From the NCBI GenBank assembly GCA_024734555.1, contig JANPWX010000037.1, positions 310,001-374,000 on the forward strand: a DNA stretch of 64,000 nt, in the 5' to 3' direction. Source of the stretch: Trochalopteron elliotii. Lineage: Eukaryota > Chordata > Aves > Passeriformes > Leiothrichidae. How positions within the stretch are numbered: the first letter of the stretch is position 1; every line of letters starts with the position of its first letter. Under the pieces are notes generated by a model. The model saw only the letters and a program-made list of their open reading frames with translations, was not told where the DNA came from and did no database searches. Position numbers and translations under genes: made by a program. Below are positions 38,504 to 49,620 of the stretch, in pieces.

Positions 38504-39479
38504 CTGCAGAACACAACATTTTATTGTTATTCTACACTGATCTGCAGTTACATAAGTGAAAGTGTTAATCTTTACACTTGATTCAATATTTGCTTTTGAG
38601 CTGAGCCAAAGATAAGGCACCAAATGAGCTCCTTCAAGAAGCAGTCCATAATTAGGATCTTACTTTTATAAAACTATGAACAGATACCCAAATCAAGCTG
38701 TAAAAAGCAGCTTTTGAAACCCATATAAGACACAAATGTTGTGATTCAGAGTTGACAGCCTGGAATTATTAAATACTGAATACTTTGGTGAAAGGCTTGG
38801 TTTTCAGTGTGCTGCTGCAGGATTTTCTTCCATGGTTCTAACAACTTGAGCACAGTGAGAGTCCCCACTTGCATCAGAACCATTTTTCCATGAACATGTG
38901 ACAGTTGGGTTCCCACATTTCCAACCCACTGGAACAGGAATATTTACACAAATACACTACATACTGCCCACAAGTTCTGGTCAAGAAAACTGCCACCACT
39001 TACAAGAAATTCCTAAGAGCTGGGACATCTCAATTTCATTAGAAGCAAAGTTGTCACAGAAGAGATGCCAACAACAGAGAGAACACTCATAAAACATATT
39101 CATACCAGGAAAAACCCCACCAAAAGTTTGCAGATTACATTCAAGTCCACCCATTTCCACATAAAGGGATAAAGCAAGATGGTGTTAAGGAATCACTGCA
39201 AACCTACTGACAGTTTGCCCTTGACTTCACTTTTTGTTAACTCAGCAGCCCTTAACCTAAAACATATTTGACTCCTGAGGGCCATCTCACAATTTAAGCA
39301 CAAAATTACAACCCAGGCATCATCTAAACTGGGAAGTTCATTGCTAGGAAAGTTAAAACTCCTACATCTTATATTTGGTCTGGTGTTACCAAATGCTAGA
39401 TATATATTTTTACTTTTTTTAAATAGATAAAAGTTGTATTGGTGTTGGGGCTTTTGCTGGCAGAACTGTCTATAAAAGT

Positions 39480-39859
39480 NNNNNNNNNNNNNNNNNNNNN
39501 NNNNNNNNNNNNNNNNNNNNNNNNNNNNNNNNNNNNNNNNNNNNNNNNNNNNNNNNNNNNNNNNNNNNNNNNNNNNNNNNNNNNNNNNNNNNNNNNNNNN
39601 NNNNNNNNNNNNNNNNNNNNNNNNNNNNNNNNNNNNNNNNNNNNNNNNNNNNNNNNNNNNNNNNNNNNNNNNNNNNNNNNNNNNNNNNNNNNNNNNNNNN
39701 NNNNNNNNNNNNNNNNNNNNNNNNNNNNNNNNNNNNNNNNNNNNNNNNNNNNNNNNNNNNNNNNNNNNNNNNNNNNNNNNNNNNNNNNNNNNNNNNNNNN
39801 NNNNNNNNNNNNNNNNNNNNNNNNNNNNNNNNNNNNNNNNNNNNNNNNNNNNNNNNNNN
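39480..39859. other. Assembly gap, 380 N
   Basis: This is a run of 380 undetermined bases. It sits just 5' of the visible GORASP1 exons, and its right edge is GC-rich tandem sequence. GC-rich promoters and first exons are commonly lost from bird assemblies, so the missing GORASP1 exon 1 is likely here. Reading frames drawn through it are meaningless. Confidence 0.95.
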
Positions 39860-39898
39860 TGAGGGGCGGGGCCAGTACTGAGGGGCGGGGCCAGCGCT
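39860..39898. repeat. Two tandem copies of a 19-base GC-box unit at the gap edge
   Basis: The unit tgaggggcggggccag plus three bases occurs at 39860-39878 and 39879-39897. Each copy contains ggggcggggcc, a perfect Sp1/KLF box. The array probably continues into the gap, either as part of the GORASP1 promoter or as a GC minisatellite. Confidence 0.75.
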
Positions 39899-39904
39899 GC
39901 GTTC

Positions 39905-40330
39905 CCAGAATCACAAAATCGCTGAATTACGGAATTTTTTAGGTTGGGAAAAAGCTCTGAGATCACTGAATTCAACCTATTCGCTGAATCACGGAAATTT
40001 TTAAGTTGGGAAAAAGCTCTGAGATCACTGAATTCAAGCTATTCGCTGAATCACAGAATTTTTTAAGTTGGGAAAAAGCTCTGAGATCACTCAATCCAAC
40101 CTATCAACGAGGACCACCGTGGCGACAGACCATGGCCCTGAGTGCCATGTCCAGTCTTCCCTCAAGCATCTCCAGGGACGGTGGCTCCACCACCTCCCAT
40201 TCGAATGTCTAATCAACCCTTTCTGTGAAGAAATTCCTCCTGATGTCCAACTTAAACCTCCCCTTAAGGCACAGCTTAAGTCTATGAAAAAACACCCACC
40301 CAAACTGGTCCACTACTCATTCTAACAGCC
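39905..40330 (-). mobile_element. CR1 LINE 3' fragment, minus strand
   Basis: The stretch from 40105 reads like the minus-strand CR1 3' region: ctccagggacggtggctcca near 40170 and ctttctgtgaagaaattcct near 40220. The tail of the element is the triplicated block to its left. Confidence 0.85.
39919..40104 (-). repeat. 62-base tandem triplication within a CR1 3' tail
   Basis: Three near-identical 62-base units lie at 39919-39980, 39981-40042 and 40043-40104. Each begins tcgctgaat and contains aagttgggaaaaagctctga (aggttgggaaa in the first). They differ at only a few positions. The third unit runs straight into the body of the CR1 copy. Confidence 0.9.
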
Positions 40331-40417
40331 TTTAAAAATCATCCCCTTGTTAGTAGAATCCAGAAAGAGATTATTGCTAATTTTTTTCCAATAATGTGTT
40401 TCTGTTCCTCTCCATAG

Positions 40418-40486
40418 GCAGAGAATTGTGGTCAAGAACATAATTTCTACCAGCTGAGACGACTTTTAGCATTAATAGCTGAAGAG
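40418..40486 (+). other. Candidate 69-base exon of an unidentified plus-strand transcript
   Basis: A pyrimidine-rich acceptor (tctgttcctctccatag) precedes 69 bases, open in one frame only (23 codons, starting AENCGQEHNFYQLRRLL), followed by gtaaat. Twenty-three open codons are weak evidence, since about a third of random sequences of this length would be open. I do not recognise the peptide. The position, just beyond the GORASP1 promoter, fits a divergent transcript. Confidence 0.25.
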
Positions 40487-43400
40487 GTAAATCAGTAGTC
40501 CAGTGTTGTTTTATATGTGGTAGATGATCACTTAGAGGTTGTGGTATTTCCACCTTCCTGAAATTTCATGTATGCCCCACTGTGTTCTATCTAGGATGGA
40601 TCCTTCTTTCTGCCTTTAACTCATGAATGGAAAAGTTCTGAAAATTTTCAAAGTAGCAGAATTAATTTGAAGTGTTATTATATTAATATGGTTAAAATGT
40701 TAGTTGTATTTCCTGCATGAACATTTTCATTTCAGTGTAAAAGTACTGATTTCATTAAAACTCCTTGATAGTGTTGCTCTCTCCTCCAGGAGCGAGAACC
40801 TCCATGTTCTCATTTTTCGAAGGAGCCATCCACATAATCTCTGTGGTTCAAGTGTGATGCATAAAAACAGAAAAAAACCCCAAAACCTGCTTTTTCCATC
40901 CTCTGCCTTTGCTTCCAAGTGAAATTCTTACATTCCCTGTCACTTCAGGAGCTATTTATGCTTGAAAATCCACACAGTTTAGTTCATATTTATCCAAAGA
41001 AAGCACAGGATATTCTCAGGAGCCTTTTAAAGTAACTTTTCCCCTGGAGTTGTCTCTAAGCTATGGCTGCAGATCTGTGCATCACATTCATTGAGCAGAT
41101 GGGAAGTAAAAGTATTCAGAAAAAAAAAGAATTATGCCAAACATTTATCTGTGGGATTTTTTTTTTTGCTGTGTATATTTTGGAACCTTGTCTTATAGCT
41201 GTATTTTGTATTAAACTGCTTTTCTTTAGAGTGTCTTTTTTACCAGGTGAGCAAATGAGGAGCTGCAGTGTTGGCCGTGTAATTGTATTTTTACAAAAAA
41301 TAGAAATGAGAAACATTTCTTCAGATGTACCGAAAGTAGATGCCAGAGAAGAGAGTCTGGTTCCCGAACTAAATTAGTACTTAGGAAATAAAAGAAAAAG
41401 AAAAAAAAAAATAAAAGCAAAATCTAGAGGAATTCTTTGCGTTTGTGTTTATCACAGAAGGCAGTGAAGAGGTTCCCGTCCCCAAATCTTTCTTTGCATT
41501 GTCTTGTGTTAAGGTGGAGGTGGAAGAGCCCACGAACAGAGAAAATAAGCAGTAAATTTGCAGGAATAGGTGGTACTTATCCCATATTTCTGGAGGAACA
41601 GGGGAATGAGCTGGCACACCCCAGGCGAATGTTTTGTACTGCTTGCTTCAAGCACTTTGGCTGCAGGGGACTGGGAAGTACTAAACATCCAATTCTTTAA
41701 CAAGGAATTCTAGCAGAGATCTGAAGGAGAGGTCTGCAAGCCTAAATAAAGTAAGAGAAACTACAATAAATAATATTTTTAGTGGGTACCTGAGTATTAT
41801 ATTCTTGGGAAGAGCCAGCATGGTTCTGATAAAGGAATATTCCATCTCACACATCTGGAAATACACAGAAAGGAGCAATCTGCTTGCTTGGATTTCAAAA
41901 ACTCCCTCATCAAAGCATTATCTAGGTGGTTTTTTTTAAAGGAAACTGAGCATTGAAACTATGCTTTGAGTTATATTTATATCAACGAGTGGCTAAAAGA
42001 TAAAAATATTATGAGAGTGAATGATCACTGAAAGATCATTCAAAGAGTTATTGAAAAACCCAAACACTGATTCTCCTCATAATCTAAAAGCCTGGAAAGA
42101 GAGATAACACTAAGATGACAAAAGGTGTAGAAATATGGATAAGGTGATTTTTTTTTTTTAAACTTGTGCCTTTACATTTTGTTTCTCACAAGTTCCAGCA
42201 GTCTGAAACTTGATGATCCATTAGCCCAAGTGTTTCATCCACCTCTGCAGCTTCAATGAGAAATTGTAGAACAAAAGAAAACTGGGGGTGATATGGTAAA
42301 TGTAGGCATGTTTTAAGTAGTATTTTACCTAATTTACTAAAGAAACTAGCACCAAAAATAGCCCTGCTGTCAATAATTACTGAAAAAAAATCTGATCTTC
42401 CCCGGGCCATTCTTTTGCAGCTGTTTTGTTTGTTTGGAAAAATACTTTAGCTCATGTTTATTCAACACTTGAGCAGTGCTTCCATATTAAATTTGTCAGT
42501 TTACCCGGAGCCCAGAGACTCCAATAAATTATTAAAGAGCAGCATTGCATAGCAGGATTTGTAGTGACACATTGTGTCTTCTCACGAAGAGAAATCAAGG
42601 TTTATTTTCATGGGGCTCCCTTGAGGATGATTCTAGGCTGCACTAAGGACTTGTTTTAAATGGTTGCATGGGTGTTACTGGGGCGTCAGCACAAGAGTGT
42701 GTCAGACACTAGAGAAGAAAGTTATTTATTCTTTTTGACATAATCAATTTTCGGAAAACAAAGATCTGTCAGTGGAGAATTATATATATAATATGTATGT
42801 GAATATATGATGTTGTACATTCAGTGCGACTTTTTGCAAAAATATTTAATTTTTTTTTAAATATACTTTCTAAAGGAGAAAACTTACTGCTTTACTTTCC
42901 AATCTGGCAAATGATGAACAATTTTGCTTTCAGCACCACAATCTGAGAAGCCCTGCATGTGTTTTCAAGCATTAGGAGGATCTTTTGGGTTTTTTTGTTT
43001 GAGTGTTGTTGCTGTTACATCACTTTTCAAAACTTTACACATTTAGCACATTTTTGGTTTAGTCTTTAGAATTTGAATATATTCTGGTTTTAGATTTTGA
43101 GGCTGGTTTAGAGCTGGAAAATCAAAGAAGCAGGAAGAATGCAGGGACTAATTAATTATATTATGCAAGAATATTTTTATAGCTAGTGGATTAAAATGAT
43201 GGAGGACTTGACAGAAGGCTGAAAATGTCTCCTGGATCTTGAGAGGGAGTGTTTCAATGGTGTTTCATCCATAGCAAGGGAGAAGGCCTCACTATTTTAA
43301 AAAGTAAAATGAGATCATTAGACTTTTAGCCAAATATGAATAAGTATAAATATGTAAAAAATTAATGTATACTGTACCTTAGTTTATAATTATCTAGATT

Positions 43401-46400
43401 AGAGGCAAGGAAGCTGAAATTAAAGAGCTTTCTGAACAGGTCTTACTGACTGTTCCCTAGGAGGCAAATCCTGACCTAGTGACAAAAAGGTACAAGGACT
43501 TAAAGATTTTCCAGCCTCTTCTCCCTGTGTCTTTTTTCTGTAATTATTCTTTCCTCATTGGTTGTGTCGTACAGGAAACAGTCTGCATTTAAAAGTTCAA
43601 GTTTTTGCATTTAAAAGAGTTTCTGAAAATAGGCAAAAGAGATTTTTTGGTCCCATGTGACACTGAACAGAGGTGGCACATTCATGTCATAAAAACTGGG
43701 AAGTCCCTAGCTGGTAGGTGAAAATTGGTGTCAAATTTCTTAGCAAACACTTTTTGAAATTTAACTTTTTAAATTTTTATTCTGATAATTGTGTATTAGA
43801 CAGTGAAAATAGGATTGTATTATTGGTAATAAATAGCTAAGATTTAACATTTTAGGTATTCTCCAAAACAGTTTGTCCACAGAAGATTTTCCTTTTGTGA
43901 TAAAATCAGTCCATGATAAAAACAAGATTATTGGCAATGCAAGGTTAAAACCATAACAACTGGCAGGAAATCAGAAATATATTGTGGTTGTTACAGGGCT
44001 TTAAGCTACTGCAATTACTGCAGTGTTATGGCATTTCCACACAATGATATCTGCATCAGGTCTTTGCTTTGCAGATACTGAATTTTGAAAGAAATGTCAT
44101 TTGTCATTTGTGGCAATGGAACTCAAACAATGTCACACAGAACTGGCAGATCCTGCAGGGAACTGTACACTTTAAATGCTTATTTTTCAAAGCTCTTTGT
44201 GTGCTCAGCACTTACAGCTTGCCTGCAATATCAGTCTTTTCTAAAGGTTCCTATGTAAATGTGAAATGGGTGCTGACTGCTCTACATTTAGATCTGTAGA
44301 TACAGTATAAAAAGCTGCAGCTGAGCTAGTTGTAGGTTTCTTTTTTCAGGCAGTGGAGAAAAGGAGGCAATTCTTGACTGTAGCTGTTATTAAAGATTTC
44401 TCAAGCCTGTTGAACAAATAATTTTTCAGTATGGCAGAAGGATTGTGTAGTAGAAAGATCTTTGGCTTCTTTCAGAATTGTTTTACTGTAGAAACATATT
44501 ATTGTTACTCCTTTATAAATTCTCATCAGAAATTATAAAGGAATGGCATTCAAAATCTCAAAGGATTAATGTTTTCACATATTGACTGTCTAAAATCAGT
44601 AAGCTTCAGAAGTAAGCTTGCAATACAGAGGAAATTCTGTGAATGAGTTTCATTAGTTAAGAATTATGAAAAATATTAATGGAATATTGGTTGTTCCCTC
44701 TTTATCAATGCAAAATATAATGAATTTCAGGATTATGAAAGAAGTTGACCCTAAACAATTTTTTGGTCAAAATAATTGGGACTAGGAACTCAACATTACA
44801 GAGGACAATAATGTTTACTGAAATTCGTTATTCAAAACTAAAAGGAAGAGCACCTCGTAGATCAAACCTGTTTAAACTGCATTTTCTTAAGGAGATTCAT
44901 TTTATCTTCCACTTGTGCAGATGATTTGCAGGACCTTTATCGTGTAAACAATTGAATTTAGTCCTGAACAATTATGTATCTGATGGAATTATCCACTTCA
45001 CTGACAAATACTAATAAATCTGTCACGATCTTCAGTCATATTTATTTATACCTCTTGGAAGGCATGCACAGGATGCTCATGAATGGGAACTCTAACAGTG
45101 ATTAGACAACATTTTCATATATGCATCATACATAAACAATTTAAATGATCCTCACCTTGTTAACAGCATCACCTCTCCAGAACCTGTAAAGTATTGAATC
45201 TTTTAACATTGGAGAAGCATGAAGAAAGATAATTCAACATTTAAGAGTTGCCAGGCAGAGGAAAGAGTTCAGCCATGTCCAGTTCTGTGGGTTTTTGTTG
45301 TACTGGTGTGTTTAAAGCTCCCTCTTGTATTCACAAAAGAGGATTTCCCTTTCATATAAATAAGATGTTGATATACAACTTATTTTGTATAAATAAATCG
45401 TTGTGAAGGAAGTTGTGGTGCTTCCAAATCTCTAGAGTGCAGCTACATTCAGTACAGTTGTATAGAGCATTATATGAATTTAACAGTCTGATTTTTCTTA
45501 TTACTAAGCCTTGCAGAGACTACCCAGCTTATTCTTTTGTCTCCTTTCCTGTAGCACCGTTCTGGTGCCATCAGAGCTGCTCGGGTTGGTAGGCAAAGGT
45601 ATTTCCTGTGCAAACAGAGCTCTGGGAAATGTTCCAGCATTTGAGCAGCACTGCTGGATGCAGGAGCTGCTCAGCTGGGTTGGTAGCAGTCAGTAGTGCA
45701 GCCATCAGCATGCTGGAATAACTGGGATTTTGGGATAAGTCACCTCAGAGCTTCGGGAGTGAAGGTGAGGTTTCCAGCCAGGCATTGAATTGAGTGCTCT
45801 GGTTTGGACCAGAAAAAAGGTGATTTCAAGGTCCCCTTCCCTCCCAAAGGACATGCAGACACAAATGAAACTGCTCTGAAAAACTTTCAGAAATTCTTGT
45901 GGTGTTTTTTTTCATTTTCTTGCACTCTTCATCGTTGCTGCAGGTTTTTGAAGCACAGCAGAGGACACTGAACCCTGACCCTTCTGAGTAGCCAGGACCA
46001 ATTTCTTCCCAGCAGAATTTGTCAGCACTGATTATTGTCCAGCACCATCAGCACCAGGACTTTGTACAAGCTGCTGAAAGCTATAAAGATGCATCAACCT
46101 CTACCCCAATAGATAGTAAAGGAAGTAGTTTTAAAAATCTCAATCAGCATCTCACTATACAAGGTGAGAGAAGTTACTCTTTTGATGTCAAAGCCTCAAA
46201 AATATAGAAAAGGAAATATTGCTTAATTTTTTCAAAACCATGGAATTACAATGGGGGGGGTCCTTAAATTGTATTTCTGGCATTGAAATGGAATAACAAC
46301 CAAAAAGGAACATGAAGTTAAAAAGGAAATTCAGCCAGGTTAGGAATTTTTGTACTTATTTATCCATTAAATAAAATATATAAAATTGAAAAAAAAATTA

Positions 46401-48620
46401 AAATTCACATGTAATATGGTAAATCATCAGAAGAGAGCATCATATTCCAAATATAAAAATCAGGTCACACTCAAGAAAAGGGAAAATTGCTCAGGTATAG
46501 TTTTCTACTCGCAGTAAAAGCCAGTTCTTAAAGCCCATAAAGTATTGGTATGGAAAAACTCCCATTTCCATTTGTGAATGTTTGATTCTCAGGGCCATTA
46601 ACTGCAGAAAATTGCATTGAATTAAGTATGAATTCCATCTACACTTTTACTGAGAATTAATGATATGCAACATATCACAAGCTTTAATGTCTTGCAGCTT
46701 CATTTAAATAGAACAGCCATTAACATTTTGCAGGATTGCTCTGATTTTCAAAGAGAGGCCATCTCCTTGTTATTTGTACTTGACTTCCTCCGTGTTTCCT
46801 CTACTTGTTTATTCATGATAGAAATTATGTTAGGCCTGTCACTTCAGATAATTAATGATGCACAAGGAAAATCAGTAAAGAATACCCTTGGCTGATTATT
46901 CCAAATTACTCAGATACTGCAATAGTTGTACTAATGGGGAAATCTATCTTTGATTTAATTATAAAACTGGATTGAAGTTGTTTTGGAAAAAGAATTGATC
47001 TGCTCTGTTTCTGTCTTTTATGATAGAACTCAGCAGAGAGAAAATAAGAGGCTCTTGATACTTATTACAATTGTTATCTAAATACTTCATTTTTAATTAC
47101 TTCTTATTTTCTCAGACAATAATGAAGTTGGCTTATTTTAGTTTGGGTGATTGATTGTCAAGATGCAATAACTGTTTCTCCAGTCTACACACCAGCACAC
47201 TGTTTTTACATAAAAGCACCAAGCAGGGAATTGCTCCATGAGATAGGTTGGCATCACTAATTTTTTTCCAGAGAAAGTAATACAAAAGGAGTAAAGAAAT
47301 GAAATTATGAAAATGAGATATTTTTATCCCCTAAATACTGTCTCTGTAGGACAGAAAAACATATTCACTTAATAAACACATCTAAAAATAGAAGAAATGT
47401 TTGGGTTTTGCAGGTCATTGTCACCAAAGCAGTGACACTGATCCATCCATCCATTACAGTGTGACACCTAATGGTGGGTTTGGAGCTCTTCCTAAAAAGA
47501 GGAAATGTCCTACAGGCTTTTTGGGGTGGTAATATTAATTCTTTTTATTGTCTATTCTGATAGTATTTAAAGTAAACAAATTTGGAATATTGTTTAAAGT
47601 CAATTCACGTGCAGGTCTTTTTATTTGTTCATCTCCTTTTATTTTCACAAATTTTTGTATTCTAGATGAGAAGAGAGCTCATGTTCAAGAAACAGAAATA
47701 TGAACAGGCAATAAACCTTTACCAGAATGTTGTATAGAAATCATAAGTATATAACATTAAATAAGCTTGAAGGTTGTGATTTTAGTCAGACTTTCACTCT
47801 AAGTTTTTAAAAAACAACTTATAAAAATATGGAAATTCTGTTTTCTTAATTTCACCTACAAAATTTTCCCCTTCTGGGTAAAATCCAGGATTTCACAGGA
47901 GTTTCTGTAGTGTGACTGACATGGAGAATTAATAGATTTGACAGTTTTGGAAGAGCTTTCTACTTCTAGAAGCTGGAGATGTCAGCAGCATCTGAATTCC
48001 TCTTGGCTCTACCATTGTTTCTTTTAAAAACCTTGCTCTTTTCCCAAGAGGAAAACAGTAATGCTTTATCTGATTAGTTACAGACATAAAACAAAACAAA
48101 ATTAAGTCTGCATGATTTAAGTCAATATTTAGATTTTCCCAGATCTGATATCACCTGAGTTATTGTAAGGTAGTGATAAAATGAACTTTAATGCTTTATA
48201 ATTTTTAGGTAACTTTTCAGCCCTGGAAATATTAAAATTGCTGAGACGTAGTAACCTTAATAAAACTAGAAAAGAATTTTGAAAATTTTCAAAAGTTATT
48301 TGGAATGTTGAAGAAAAAATAAATTTTGGAATCTGGCTATAACTACTTCAAAGGACTCTACTCCTGGTAGGACATGCAAGGAAATGTTTGTGGATTTGGG
48401 ATTTTCAGAGCAACACTTCTGTGCAATTTGTGTGGCTGCTCTAAGGCTCAGTCTGTAACTCAGATTGTTTGTAGCTGGAATCTGTTCCCATCTTTAGTGA
48501 TTTCCTGGTGTTTGCTCAGGGTTGCTCCCTACAGGCTGGGATTTGTGTGAGAGTGGATGGCACAGATTTTTTATCCTGCATGAGACTGGCAGCAGTGGAC
48601 GAAAAGCACAGTAAAATGTC
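40487..48620. other. AT-rich gene-poor stretch
   Basis: Apart from a possible short CR1 relic near 45815-45850 and AT-rich simple sequence (for example 42780-42860), I see no gene, RNA gene or recognisable element. Open frames here are short and lack coding character. Confidence 0.6.
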
Positions 48621-48630
48621 CATTATTTAG

Positions 48631-48890
48631 GTGTGGGGTTTTTTTTGGTTTTGTTTGTTTGTTGGGGTTTGGGGTTTTTTGGGGGAGTTGGTTTTTTGTG
48701 GGTTTTTTGGGGTGGTTTTTGGTTTGGGGTTTTTTGTTGTTGTTGTTTTTGGTGGGTTTTTCTTTTTGGTTGGGTTTTTTTGTTTTGTTCTTTTTGGTTG
48801 GTTGTTTTGTTTTGTTCTTTTTGGTTGGTTGTTGTTTTTGGTTGGTTGGTTGTTTTGGTTTGTTCTGTTTGGTTGGTTGTTTTTTTTTAC
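48631..48890. repeat. G/T low-complexity tract (C/A on the other strand)
   Basis: About 260 bases consist almost only of G and T, in runs such as ggggtttggggttttttggg near 48664 and later ggttggttgttttg units. It produces long artefactual frames on both strands that should not be annotated as genes. Its left part has several G-runs of four or more, compatible with quadruplex formation. Confidence 0.9.
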
Positions 48891-49099
48891 TTCTGTAAAC
48901 ACCCATGTCCAACTAAAAAGCCCTTCAAGAGCTTGCTGTGCTGAAATGGGGTTGTCCTGCTTTTCCTCCAGCTTAATTCTCATCACAGGGTCTCACCTAC
49001 CTCTTTAATTCTGCACCGATTCAGCTTTCTAAAAAAAGAGGAAACAACCAGCAAAAAAAAGGAATACATTTTCCCTGGGTGAGTGAATCGAACCCTTTC

Positions 49100-49620
49100 A
49101 CCCCGTGAGAGGAAAGGTTCCAGAGCCCAAGGCAAGTGAGGGATGTGTTGCCAGGAATAGCGGTAACAAGTCACTTCTTTTTGCAGCAACAAGCTGTGGG
49201 CGCAGCTCAGCCGTGCCTGGAACATCACCCTCGGCGCAGCTGATCATCACCTCTGAGCTGTGCAAGTCCCTGGAAATGGAGAACCAGCAAGTCAGTGCCT
49301 GAATGCTCCCCTGATAAATAAATTATCCTCCCCAGCTGCTCGCAGGGATTGCTCCTTCCAGAACAGTGTTGTTAAAGGAAATCCTCTTCTTTATCAACGC
49401 TGCGCTTGATTTTTATTTGTCATCATCACCGCCGTGCAGGTGTCCCTTTGTGGGTGGTGTTAAACAGCTCAGTTAACACCTGGCACGACCCAGAAAAAAA
49501 TCTCTTGCTCAACAAAGGGGGTTTGTGGATTTAGGAGAGCGCAGGGGTGTGCCGCGATTTCAGGGTGAGGGTGGGAGCATCAGCTTGCAGATTTAAGGGA
49601 GAAGTTTGGAGAAATGCAGG
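49100..49620. other. GC-richer island with a weak terminal-exon candidate
   Basis: This block is richer in G+C and CpG than the surrounding sequence. Within it, 49187-49302 follows an acceptor (cttctttttgcag), stays open to a TGA, and is followed by AATAAA at about 49315. It reads SAQLIITSELCKSLEMENQQ near its end. I do not recognise it. It could be a terminal exon of a short transcript or a conserved regulatory block. Confidence 0.2.

Noticed and set aside
39193..39975. Long open frames on both strands across 39193-39975
   Set aside because: They exist only because they run through the 380 N gap.
45815..45850. Possible CR1 terminus (tttcaaggtccccttccctc)
   Set aside because: Too short and diverged to support as a separate element.
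48571..49008. 113-125 codon frames rich in Lys/Thr/Pro/Asn or Phe/Gly/Trp
   Set aside because: Pure translation of the G/T (C/A) low-complexity tract.
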